A DNA stretch of 9,103 nucleotides from Clostridia bacterium (GCA_030536675.1 JAUNPM010000053.1:1-9103); one strand, 5' to 3'; shown: positions 1-6,117, counted from the stretch's first letter. Notes: a model not told the origin generated them from the letters alone. Numbers and translations are program-made.

Positions 1-594
1 CTCGTTTACTGCCACATAATTTTTCTTAATAATATTCATTTGTATTGCAGAGGCAACATCTTCATTTACATTGGCTTCCTCTATTACTCCCTTTAAAAAC
101 AAGGCGTGTCCCAGATCCAGCTTAAAGTCATTGACACCTGAATTTAAAAGAGAGCTTATTGCGGCAGTGACGACCTCTGCGTCTGCTTCAATTGAATTTA
201 CGCCTAAAAGCTCGATGCCTGCCTGTGTAAATTCTCTCAGCTTGCCTTGATAGTTTTTATTTGTTCTGAACATATTGTCTATGTAATAAAATTTTAAAGG
301 CAAATCATTTTTATTATAGGCTGTTGCGGCAATTCTTGCAATGGCAGGGGTCATATCGGGTCTTAACACAAGGAGTGAGCCGTCGTGGTCAAGAAATTTA
401 AACACTCTGCTGTCCTTTACTCCGCCCATACCGCAGAAAACATCGTTATATTCAAAGGTAGGGCTTGTAACGGGCAAATAACCGTAGCTTTCAAAAACCT
501 GAGCAATGTTTTTTTCAATATTTTTCTTTAATATACATTCATTTGGTAAATAGTCCTTGACACCTTCGGGGGTGTGCAGTTTATTTATTAACAT
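1..594 (-). CDS. hisZ: ATP phosphoribosyltransferase regulatory subunit HisZ, N-terminal 198 residues (runs off left edge)
   Basis: HisZ is a non-catalytic paralogue of histidyl-tRNA synthetase. It pairs with short-form HisG to make the first, feedback-inhibited enzyme of histidine synthesis in the cytoplasm. The 198 visible codons are open to the edge, about half the usual family length. Residues 8-17 (TPEGVKDYLP) match the family's N-terminal motif. Residues 77-86 (LRPDMTPAIA) have the HisZ form rather than the LRPEGT form of true HisRS. Class II motif 2 lies at 109-131, with R110 and LREFTQAGIELLG. The position after FR, where HisRS has a small residue and Glu, reads TN here, in keeping with lost aminoacylation. 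Residues 159-163 (LDLGH) fit the fold. Start: ATG at 594 with SD GGAAGGA at 602-608, 7 nt upstream. Downstream his genes would lie beyond the left edge. A degenerate HisS is the alternative, less likely. Confidence 0.9.
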   Translation of the reverse strand, partial: MLINKLHTPEGVKDYLPNECILKKNIEKNIAQVFESYGYLPVTSPTFEYNDVFCGMGGVKDSRVFKFLDHDGSLLVLRPDMTPAIARIAATAYNKNDLPLKFYYIDNMFRTNKNYQGKLREFTQAGIELLGVNSIEADAEVVTAAISSLLNSGVNDFKLDLGHALFLKGVIEEANVNEDVASAIQMNIIKKNYVAVNE

Positions 595-601
595 AGTATT
601 A

Positions 602-608
602 TCCTTCC
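602..608 (-). promoter_or_regulatory. Ribosome binding site of hisZ
   Basis: On the minus strand this reads GGAAGGA, 7 nt before the ATG at 594. It fixes the start of hisZ, whose stop lies outside the window. Confidence 0.8.
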
Positions 609-651
609 GTAAAATATTTGCTTTATCCAATTAAAGCGTTAAACTGAATAT

Positions 652-679
652 ATTATAGCACATATATTTAATTTGTCAA
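652..679 (-). promoter_or_regulatory. Sigma-A promoter of hisZ
   Basis: Minus strand: a perfect -35 TTGACA (679-674), a 16-bp spacer, and a perfect -10 TATAAT (657-652) preceded by TGC, an extended -10. Transcription would start near 645, giving a leader of about 50 nt. That is too short for a His T-box or other large leader element, so constitutive or DNA-level control is more likely. Confidence 0.8.
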
Positions 680-850
680 GTATATGTAATTTAAAATTGT
701 CGAGAAGTATTAAAATAAATTGAATATACCACTTATTTTACTCCATAAATTTTCTTTTGTCAAAGATTTTAAGGCAATATAATAAAAAAATTGAAATTAC
801 TTTTTAAAAGTAAGGTAACAATAAAAATATTTTCCAAACGATTTTAATTA

Positions 851-917
851 ATATAAAAAACTGTGGGTGAGTAAAAAAATAATCGTAAAAATACAATCAT
901 TTCAAACTCACCCACAG
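851..917 (-). terminator. Rho-independent terminator of spo0A with unusually long loop
   Basis: A perfect 12-bp inverted repeat, ctgtgggtgagt (861-872) and actcacccacag (906-917), encloses a 33-nt loop. Read on the minus strand it begins 20 nt after the spo0A stop and is followed by TTTTTTATAT (860-851), a good U-tract. No T-run follows in the plus direction, so it acts one way. The stem is clear; the loop is much longer than the usual 3-9 nt. Confidence 0.7.
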
Positions 918-937
918 AAAAAGCACATAGTTTATGT

Positions 938-1696
938 TTAACTGATATGGTTATTTAAATATTCCACAACCGTAAATATGTATTCACTGTTTGTAGGGCG
1001 CCTGCCGTCATAGAGATCTCCGAAGCCCATTTTGGCATAAAATCCGTTTCCTCCGCATCGGTTCCATGCTGATTCAATGGCGTGTCTTATGGAGCGTTCA
1101 ACTCTGTCTGCCGTAGTGTTATTGTTTCTTGCAATTTCGGGATAGAGAAATTTTGTGACGGCTTCAAGAAAGTTTCTGTTGTAATATCCCATTGTAATAG
1201 CGTCCTTCAGGTATTTGTGCCCGCGGAGGTTAGGCAAAATACCTGTTTCGTTTAAAATTGTTGAAATGGTTCTTTCAACTGCCATTTGCTTGCTTTTATT
1301 TTCGGCACTGTAGTTTATACCTGTGTTTCCCATACTTATATCCATTATTTTTTTGACAAGGCTGTCAATGTCGTAGGGGCGTATAATAACATAATTAATA
1401 CCGAATCTGAAAGCGGCAGACGACATAATATCTGAATCCTTATTGGCTATTAAAATTACTTTTGCGTTGAGATTTTGAGTTTTGACAAGTTTAATTTCGT
1501 CAAGAATATCCAAAATATTTTCTCTTAAGCTCTCAATATCGCAGACTGCCGTATTTGAGCTGCCGTTTTTTATTTCATTTATAGTGTCGGATATATTTTC
1601 GGAATCAATAATTTTATCTATCTCATCTACACATTTAAGCGCATTAATTATTATTTCTTTTTCGACTTTGTCAGCAATTGTTATAACCAGATCCAT
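938..1696 (-). CDS. spo0A: Sporulation master regulator Spo0A, with degenerate receiver domain
   Basis: Spo0A is the response regulator that, once phosphorylated, binds 0A boxes and commits the cell to sporulation. The protein has 252 aa. The C-terminal DNA-binding domain (about 137-252) is plainly Spo0A: LRGHKYLKDAITM (157-169), LYPEIA (184-189), the recognition-helix stretch TTADRVERSIRHAIESAW (194-211) and RPTNSEYI (233-240). The N-terminal domain (1-120) aligns in length and pattern with the receiver but is diverged. D9 and the likely phosphoacceptor D53 remain. The second acidic residue is K10, the switch Thr is A84, the conserved Lys is R106 (in IIRPYD), and the usual Pro-containing loop after the acceptor Asp is absent. 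Start: ATG with SD GGAGG at 1704-1708, 7 nt away. It lies 93 bp after spoIVB on the same strand, the order conserved in Bacillus and many clostridia. It has its own promoter and a terminator. Confidence 0.93.
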   Translation of the reverse strand: MDLVITIADKVEKEIIINALKCVDEIDKIIDSENISDTINEIKNGSSNTAVCDIESLRENILDILDEIKLVKTQNLNAKVILIANKDSDIMSSAAFRFGINYVIIRPYDIDSLVKKIMDISMGNTGINYSAENKSKQMAVERTISTILNETGILPNLRGHKYLKDAITMGYYNRNFLEAVTKFLYPEIARNNNTTADRVERSIRHAIESAWNRCGGNGFYAKMGFGDLYDGRRPTNSEYIFTVVEYLNNHIS

Positions 1697-1754
1697 AAAT
1701 TATCCTCCGTTCCATATATAATGTTAAAATACGCACTTATTGTCTGTGTATTTT

Positions 1755-1782
1755 ATTTTAACACACTTAAAGAATTTGTCAA
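1755..1782 (-). promoter_or_regulatory. Sigma-A promoter of spo0A
   Basis: Minus strand: TTGACA (1782-1777), 16-bp spacer, TAAAAT (1760-1755) preceded by TGT (extended -10). It lies wholly in the spoIVB-spo0A gap. The predicted start near 1748 gives a leader of about 50 nt. It could let spo0A be expressed during vegetative growth independently of spoIVB, as the vegetative promoter does in B. subtilis. Confidence 0.7.
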
Positions 1783-1789
1783 TATGTTT

Positions 1790-3022
1790 TTAGAAATCTA
1801 ACATATTTTCTATAAAAATACCATAACCTTTTGTGGGGTCGTTTACAAATACGTGAGTAACCGCACCTATGAGCTTACCGTTTTGAACAATGGGACAGCC
1901 GCTCATACCCTGTACAATGCCTCCTGTTTCATTTAGGAGTCTTTTGTCGGTTACTGTCAAAATAAAATTTTTGGTGTCACTTGTATTATACTTGTTTATG
2001 CTGTCAATATGAATACTGTATTTTTCAACAAATTTCCCGTTAATATTGACATATATCGACGCTTCTCCCACTTTTACATCGTTTTTATAGCCTATGGGCA
2101 TTTCAATTCCTTTTATATCACTGCACATATGACCGAAAATGCCGTTTTTTTGATTGCTTTCAACGTAGCCTATTGTCTTGTCAAAATAAATATCTCCTAT
2201 TAATGAACCCGGTGTGCCTGCTTTGCCTTTTTCAGCCTTTTTTGTTTTTGCTTCAAGAATTTCTCCTCCGTCTATTTCCATTAATTTGCCTGTGTCCACA
2301 TCGTTTATGGGGTGTCCCAAGGCGCCGAAGGTGTTGTTTGAACGGTCATAATAGGTGATCGTGCCTATTCCCTGTGTGCTGTCTCTTACCCATAAGCCCA
2401 GCTTGTATGTTCCCTCGTCAACAGATTTTACGGGGCTTACTTCAACGGTTATATTTTTATCATCTCTAAGGGCTTGTATTTTAACGGGGGTTTCGCTGTC
2501 GGCAAGCTGTGAAAGCTCTTCTTTTGTTTCTACGCTTTTGCCGTTTACCGACAATATTATATCTCCTGATTTTAAAATATTTTTACAGGGGGCATAGTCC
2601 TTTTTGTCAAAGCCTCTTACCTCTCCTACGCCCAGAACAAGAACGCCCTTGGCATCAACGCATATTCCCACGGTCTTGCCTATTACTTCAACCTTTTTTT
2701 CGGGCATAAAGCAAAGGCGGACATTTTTAACGGGCAAGCCCAAGAGCTTGACCTTCATTGCGGCAATTGTATCAGCCTCACTGCTTATAATATTATTATC
2801 ACTTAAATCAACCTCAATATTGTCCTTAAGCTTTTGATTGTTGATGCTTACGACCTCGTTGCTTAAAACTTCTCCGTTAAAGGGTGCGGATATGTTCATA
2901 ACATAGCTTTCGCCTGTTGTCATATATATATTTTTTGGAATAAAAATATATTCAATTACAAAATATAATAATGTAATAAATAAAAAAAATCCAATTACAG
3001 CAAATGATTTTTTTCTGTTCAT
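1790..3022 (-). CDS. spoIVB: SpoIVB, PDZ-containing S55 serine peptidase of sporulation
   Basis: SpoIVB is made in the forespore and crosses into the intermembrane space. In Bacillus it cleaves SpoIVFA, triggering pro-sigma-K processing by SpoIVFB in the mother cell. From ATG at 3022 the protein has 410 aa, close to the family's roughly 425. An N-terminal membrane anchor spans about residues 7-27 with an MNRKK head. A PDZ domain covers about 115-195, with KSGDIILSVNGK at 151-162. The S55 domain follows, with FGALGHPI containing H237, D359 in LTVTDKRLL and S374 in GGIVQGMSG. These align with the B. subtilis triad H236, D363, S378. C376 sits where GMSGSP normally has its second Ser; this is not the catalytic one. 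The strongly kept AVTHVFVNDPTKGYGI is near the end. An in-frame GTG at 3031 is part of the SD and is rejected as the start. No recN is adjacent. Confidence 0.93.
   Translation of the reverse strand: MNRKKSFAVIGFFLFITLLYFVIEYIFIPKNIYMTTGESYVMNISAPFNGEVLSNEVVSINNQKLKDNIEVDLSDNNIISSEADTIAAMKVKLLGLPVKNVRLCFMPEKKVEVIGKTVGICVDAKGVLVLGVGEVRGFDKKDYAPCKNILKSGDIILSVNGKSVETKEELSQLADSETPVKIQALRDDKNITVEVSPVKSVDEGTYKLGLWVRDSTQGIGTITYYDRSNNTFGALGHPINDVDTGKLMEIDGGEILEAKTKKAEKGKAGTPGSLIGDIYFDKTIGYVESNQKNGIFGHMCSDIKGIEMPIGYKNDVKVGEASIYVNINGKFVEKYSIHIDSINKYNTSDTKNFILTVTDKRLLNETGGIVQGMSGCPIVQNGKLIGAVTHVFVNDPTKGYGIFIENMLDF
1805..1831 (-). promoter_or_regulatory. Possible sigma-H promoter of spo0A inside the spoIVB 3' end
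   Basis: Minus strand: AAAGGTTAT (1831-1823) matches the sigma-H -35 consensus RnAGGAwWW except for one position in its core. After 11 bp, AGAAAAT (1811-1805) matches the -10 RnnGAAT except one base. B. subtilis spo0A has a sigma-H promoter in a comparable place. The motifs are short and the DNA is AT-rich, so this is tentative. Confidence 0.25.
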
Positions 3023-3027
3023 TAAAT

Positions 3028-3034
3028 TCACCTC
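3028..3034 (-). promoter_or_regulatory. Ribosome binding site deciding the spoIVB start
   Basis: Minus strand GAGGTGA lies 5 nt before the ATG at 3022. The in-frame GTG at 3031-3029 falls within this SD and has no SD of its own, so the shorter 410-aa form is preferred. hisC uses the same GAGGTGA sequence. Confidence 0.8.
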
Positions 3035-3055
3035 ACATAATTAAAATTACCGATG

Positions 3056-3086
3056 TAGGGTGCATTTATACAGACCTCTTTATGCC
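3056..3086 (-). promoter_or_regulatory. Candidate sigma-G-type promoter of spoIVB
   Basis: Minus strand: GGCATA (3086-3081), an 18-bp spacer and CACCCTA (3062-3056). The published B. subtilis sigma-G consensus is TGHATR - 18 bp - CATXHTA, so each box differs at one position and the spacing is exact. A start near 3050 would leave about 28 nt before the ATG. Forespore control of spoIVB is known in B. subtilis. I see no good sigma-A promoter for this gene. Confidence 0.45.
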
Positions 3087-3137
3087 GTAATTGCCATTAC
3101 TTATATTTTGAAAATTATGTTTATATTTTAATTTATG

Positions 3138-3167
3138 CTGTTAATTTAAATGGAAATGTGTTATACT
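3138..3167 (+). promoter_or_regulatory. Extended -10 promoter of hisC
   Basis: TATACT at 3162-3167 is preceded by TGT at 3159-3161, an extended -10. The -35 region is weak; CTGTTA (3138-3143) with an 18-bp spacer is the best match to TTGACA. Transcription would start near 3174, about 25 nt before the hisC ATG. Confidence 0.55.
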
Positions 3168-3198
3168 ATGTGTAAAATTAACAATGAGGTGAATAAAA

Positions 3199-4257
3199 AT
3201 GCAGAAATGGAAAAAAAATATAAGAGATATTGAACCTTATGTTCCGGGAGAACAGCCCCAAAGCAGCAACATTATTAAATTAAATACAAATGAAAGTCCT
3301 TTTGCTCCGTCACCCCAAGTAAAAAAAGCCATAGAGAAATATGATTACGAAAAATTAAGATTATATCCCAGCTTTGTGTGTAAAGAGCTTAAAGGTGCTT
3401 TAAAGGATATATATAATGTGGAGGAGGATGAAATATTTTTGGGCAACGGCTCCGATGAGGTCCTTGCACTGTGTTTTATGACTTTTTTTAATTCGGGTAA
3501 AAAGATACTTTTCCCTGATATTACATATTCTTTTTATGATGTTTGGTGCAGGCTGTTCAATATAGATTTTGAGAGAGTGCCTCTTAATGATGATTTTTGT
3601 ATTGTTAAGGAGGACTATTACAATGAAAACGGAGGAGTTGTAATAACAAATCCAAATGCTCCCACAGCAATATATATGGAGGTTTCGGAAATTGAGGATA
3701 TAGTTAAAAACAACGATGACGTTATTGTTATAGTTGATGAGGCTTATATAGATTTCGGAGGAAAAAGCGCAGTTGAGCTTATACATAAATATGACAATGT
3801 GGTCGTTGTGCAGACCTATTCAAAATCAAGGAATCTTGCGGGAATAAGACTTGGCTTTGCAATGGCAAACAGAGAGCTTATAAATGCCCTTGAGGCCGTT
3901 AAAAACAGCTTTAACAGCTATACTGTGTCATCTCTTTCACAGGTAATAGCAGCAGCCTCTGCAAGGGACGTTGAATATTTTGAAAAATGTGTAAATGAAA
4001 TAATTACTGCAAGAGAATGGACGGTAGAGGAGCTTTCAAGGCTGGGCTTTGAAACACTGCCAAGTAAGGCGAATTTTATATTTACAACAAACAAAAGCAT
4101 AAGTGCAAAGGAGCTTTTTGATTTTCTTAAGAGCAAGGGCATATATGTGAGATATTTTAATAAGCCGAGAATAGATCAATATCTCAGAATAACAATAGGA
4201 ACAAAGGAACAAATGGAAGAGCTTATAAAAGCCGTTAAGGAATTTTTGAACAAATGA
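3199..4257 (+). CDS. hisC: Histidinol-phosphate aminotransferase HisC
   Basis: HisC is a PLP-dependent fold-type I aminotransferase. It converts imidazole-acetol phosphate and glutamate to histidinol phosphate and 2-oxoglutarate. The 352 aa are a full family length. Visible residues: LNTNESPF (28-35), GNGSDE (82-87), NPNAPT (151-156) with N153 facing the cofactor, D180 in VDEAYIDF binding the pyridine nitrogen, Y183, and the Schiff-base lysine K209 in TYSKSRNLAGIRLGF. R217 follows, and R330 in YLRITIGT is the expected substrate-carboxylate contact. Start: ATG with SD GAGGTGA at 3186-3192, 6 nt away. Two stops stand in tandem (TGA TAA). It is a single-gene unit divergent from spoIVB and separate from hisZ. 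HisC enzymes may also use aromatic amino acids, which the sequence does not settle. A CobD-type decarboxylase is the main alternative relative, less likely from the motifs. Confidence 0.92.
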   Translation: MQKWKKNIRDIEPYVPGEQPQSSNIIKLNTNESPFAPSPQVKKAIEKYDYEKLRLYPSFVCKELKGALKDIYNVEEDEIFLGNGSDEVLALCFMTFFNSGKKILFPDITYSFYDVWCRLFNIDFERVPLNDDFCIVKEDYYNENGGVVITNPNAPTAIYMEVSEIEDIVKNNDDVIVIVDEAYIDFGGKSAVELIHKYDNVVVVQTYSKSRNLAGIRLGFAMANRELINALEAVKNSFNSYTVSSLSQVIAAASARDVEYFEKCVNEIITAREWTVEELSRLGFETLPSKANFIFTTNKSISAKELFDFLKSKGIYVRYFNKPRIDQYLRITIGTKEQMEELIKAVKEFLNK

Positions 4258-4264
4258 TAATAAT

Positions 4265-4305
4265 AAAAACCTCAGCAAAAGGAAAATTGTTTTGCTGAGG
4301 TTTTT
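4265..4305. terminator. Bidirectional terminator between hisC and the M29 aminopeptidase
   Basis: A perfect 16-bp stem, aaaaacctcagcaaaa (4265-4280) with ttttgctgaggttttt (4290-4305), and a 9-nt loop. It has a T-run on each strand at the stem end. It begins 8 nt after the hisC stop and 5 nt after the stop of the minus-strand gene, so it serves both convergent transcripts. Confidence 0.92.
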
Positions 4306-4309
4306 ACCG

Positions 4310-5419
4310 TTAAATAAGGTTTTCGGGATTAAGGCACTTTAATTGATCTATAACAAACATACCGTCTTTTCTTATTAATACGTCGTCAAAGTAAATTTCC
4401 CCGCCGCCGTATTCCTCTGTTTGAATAAGGACAAGATCCCAGTGTATTGCGCTTCTGTTGCCGTTGTCGGCATCATCATAGGCATTGCCCGGAGTAAAGT
4501 GTATTGACCCCCTTATTTTTTCGTCAAAAAGAATATTTTTCATAGCCTTTGTAATATAGGGATTTACACCGATTGCAAACTCACCTACATATCTTGCACC
4601 TTCATCTGTGTCAAAGACATTGTTTACTCTTTCAGTGTCATTGGCTGTGGCTTCCACTATTTTGCCGTTTTCAAATGTAAGCTTAACATCGGTGTAGGTA
4701 ACACCCTGATATTCTGTGGGAGTGTTGTAAGAAATCGTTCCGTTTACGCTGTCCTTTACGGGAGCAGTGTAAACCTCTCCGTCGGGAATATTCATTTCTC
4801 CTGCACACTTGATCGCCGGAATATCCTTAATGCTGAATGTAAGGTCTGTGCCCTTGGCAACTATTCTTACCTTGTCGGTTTTATTCATAAGCTCAACAAG
4901 ATTATCCATTGCCTTGCTCATTTTGCTGTAGTCAAGACAGCAAACCTTAAAATAAAAATCCTCAAAGGCTTCAAGGCTTGTGCCTGCTGACTGGGCAAGG
5001 GAATTGTTTGGATACCTTAAAACCACCCATTTTGTTTTTAATCTGGTTTCAAGGATAGCATTGTCATAGGACTTTGCCCAAATTGCCTGCTTTTCTCCCG
5101 GCACGTCTGCAAGCTCTGATGTGTTGTCGTTGCAGCCTATGCCTATATATGCGTCCATAAGAGCCATACGGGCATTGTCTATTTCCTTTATTTCATTAAA
5201 TTGCTCTTCGCTGCAGCCCATTAAAAGCTCTCTCTGTATAATATTTGACTTTATTTCAACAAAGGGATATGCACCTGCATTGTAAATTTCTCTTATAAGA
5301 GCTTTTACAAGAGGGAAGGCTGATGTGCCGTTGCAGTTAATAAGAACTCTGTCGCCTTTTTCTATATGGCAGCTGTAATTAACAATGTTCTTTGCAAGTT
5401 CAAAAAATCTGTTATCCAT
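4310..5419 (-). CDS. M29-family metallo-aminopeptidase (AmpS/PepS type)
   Basis: A cytoplasmic aminopeptidase using two metal ions to remove N-terminal residues from peptides. The 369 aa are a complete M29 length (the family is about 370-410). The expected metal ligands and catalytic residues are in order: E215 in NIPDGEVYTAP, E280 in VGEFAIGVNP, H307 in GSIHFTPG, Y314 in GNAY, then H326 and D328 in SAIHWDLV. The N-terminal domain (about 1-190) carries the family pattern KGDRVLI (21-27). Start: ATG with SD AGAGGT (5427-5432), 7 nt away. It follows the ECF S-component gene by 48 bp on the same strand with no terminator between, so probably one operon. A TGC-TATAAA extended -10 at 5441-5449, with no good -35, may give extra transcription. 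The role is likely general peptide turnover; substrate preference cannot be read from the sequence. Confidence 0.88.
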   Translation of the reverse strand: MDNRFFELAKNIVNYSCHIEKGDRVLINCNGTSAFPLVKALIREIYNAGAYPFVEIKSNIIQRELLMGCSEEQFNEIKEIDNARMALMDAYIGIGCNDNTSELADVPGEKQAIWAKSYDNAILETRLKTKWVVLRYPNNSLAQSAGTSLEAFEDFYFKVCCLDYSKMSKAMDNLVELMNKTDKVRIVAKGTDLTFSIKDIPAIKCAGEMNIPDGEVYTAPVKDSVNGTISYNTPTEYQGVTYTDVKLTFENGKIVEATANDTERVNNVFDTDEGARYVGEFAIGVNPYITKAMKNILFDEKIRGSIHFTPGNAYDDADNGNRSAIHWDLVLIQTEEYGGGEIYFDDVLIRKDGMFVIDQLKCLNPENLI

Positions 5420-5467
5420 ATGTTTTACCTCTTTTCGTTTTTTATAGCATAGCCAAATTATTTAAAT

Positions 5468-5980
5468 TTATTCAATATATTTTTGTATGTTTGCTTTGTA
5501 AAGGGCAAAACCTAAGACGGAGAAAATCACAAGACTTCCCACTGCCTGTATAATATTGGAAATAACAGAGCCTGCCGCAGCTGCAATTCCGTACATTATG
5601 CTTTCGCATATAAAATAGCCCAAAACCATCCAAAGGACTCCCAATACAGCTGCCGCAATATTTCTGAAGCTGAAAAATTTGCCGCCCTTAAGTGCAATGA
5701 GGGTCACAAACAAGCCTTCAAGTCCTTTCACCAAAAATGTAACGGGCACATAGTTTGTGTAGCCTAACAAAAGATCGGCAAGAGCCGAACCAAGTCCTCC
5801 CGCAACAGCTATGTAAGGAGCACCGAAGGCTCCGCCTAAAAGAACAGCCGAAATAAGAATAATGCTGTCACCTACGTTTATGTAGCCGTTTGTTGCGGGT
5901 ATGGGAATGTGTATGCACATCGTTGCAACGCAGGTCAGCGCCACAATAAGACCCATAATACATAATTTTTTTGTCTGCAT
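5468..5980 (-). CDS. ECF transporter S component (substrate-binding membrane protein)
   Basis: The 170-aa protein is very hydrophobic, with about six membrane segments: roughly 5-24, 35-53, 54-75, 78-97, 107-127 and 139-162. The motifs GYINVGDS (32-39), GGLGSALADLLLGY (61-74) and VKGLEGL (84-90) are typical of the PF07155-like S components, one of which was named for riboflavin uptake. Such proteins bind a vitamin or similar nutrient and work with a shared EcfA-EcfA'-EcfT module, which is not in this window. The substrate cannot be assigned; no FMN, TPP or other riboswitch can precede it because the predicted leader is only about 20 nt. The ATG at 5980 is chosen for its perfect SD; a 12-residue longer form from 6016 would begin upstream of the predicted transcript start. 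The aminopeptidase gene follows in the same direction. Confidence 0.82.
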   Translation of the reverse strand: MQTKKLCIMGLIVALTCVATMCIHIPIPATNGYINVGDSIILISAVLLGGAFGAPYIAVAGGLGSALADLLLGYTNYVPVTFLVKGLEGLFVTLIALKGGKFFSFRNIAAAVLGVLWMVLGYFICESIMYGIAAAAGSVISNIIQAVGSLVIFSVLGFALYKANIQKYIE

Positions 5981-5987
5981 ATTTATT

Positions 5988-5995
5988 ACCTCCTT
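5988..5995 (-). promoter_or_regulatory. Ribosome binding site deciding the S-component start
   Basis: Minus strand AAGGAGGT, a full match to the anti-SD, 7 nt before the ATG at 5980. It rules out the upstream in-frame ATG at 6016. Confidence 0.9.
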
Positions 5996-6006
5996 AAACA
6001 GTTTAC

Positions 6007-6035
6007 ATTTTAGCACATATGGAAGAGAAATACAA
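6007..6035 (-). promoter_or_regulatory. Sigma-A promoter of the S component-aminopeptidase unit
   Basis: Minus strand: TTGTAT (6035-6030), a 17-bp spacer and TAAAAT (6012-6007) with TGC just before it (extended -10). The predicted start is near 6000, about 20 nt before the ATG at 5980. Confidence 0.7.
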
Positions 6036-6088
6036 GAAAAAGAAAAAATCAGGAAAAATCAATTTGAAATATTACATACAAGTTTTAT

Positions 6089-6117
6089 TTGACTATGTAT
6101 GGATTATACATTATAAT
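6089..6117 (+). promoter_or_regulatory. Sigma-A promoter of hflX-miaB
   Basis: TTGACT (6089-6094), a 17-bp spacer and a perfect TATAAT (6112-6117). Transcription would begin near 6124, leaving an untranslated leader of about 127 nt before hflX. Confidence 0.8.

Larger units (their letters stand above)
595..937. other. 343-bp gene-free gap between hisZ and spo0A
   Basis: Very AT-rich. It holds the hisZ SD and promoter (602-679) at the left and the spo0A terminator (851-917) at the right. The middle part (680-850) contains no ORF of note. It has one short perfect dyad, ttactttt-t-aaaagtaa, at 797-813, whose single-base centre makes it a poor RNA hairpin; it may be chance in such AT-rich DNA. 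Confidence 0.7.

Noticed and set aside
595..651. T-box or other histidine-responsive leader before hisZ
   Set aside because: The leader is about 50 nt with no stem-loop, T-box sequence or terminator.
698..764. 0A-box-like 7-mers TGTCGAG (698-704) and TGTCAAA (758-764)
   Set aside because: Each is one base off TGTCGAA, but such 7-mers are frequent by chance in AT-rich DNA, and neither overlaps the hisZ promoter at 652-679.
757..783. Plus-strand promoter-like pair TTGTCA ... TATAAT in the hisZ-spo0A gap
   Set aside because: The spacer is only 15 bp and the next thing downstream on the plus strand is the 3' end of an opposite gene, with no ORF or RNA to transcribe.
3020..3031. GTG start for spoIVB at 3031
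   Set aside because: The GTG is part of the SD GAGGTGA used by the ATG at 3022 and has no SD itself.
3400..3786. 128-codon open frame on the minus strand inside hisC
   Set aside because: Antisense to a fully conserved HisC, with low-complexity composition rich in Ile, Asn and Tyr and no recognisable domain.
5981..6016. Longer 182-aa S component from ATG at 6016
   Set aside because: It starts within the promoter region, upstream of the predicted transcript start, while the ATG at 5980 has a perfect AAGGAGGT.
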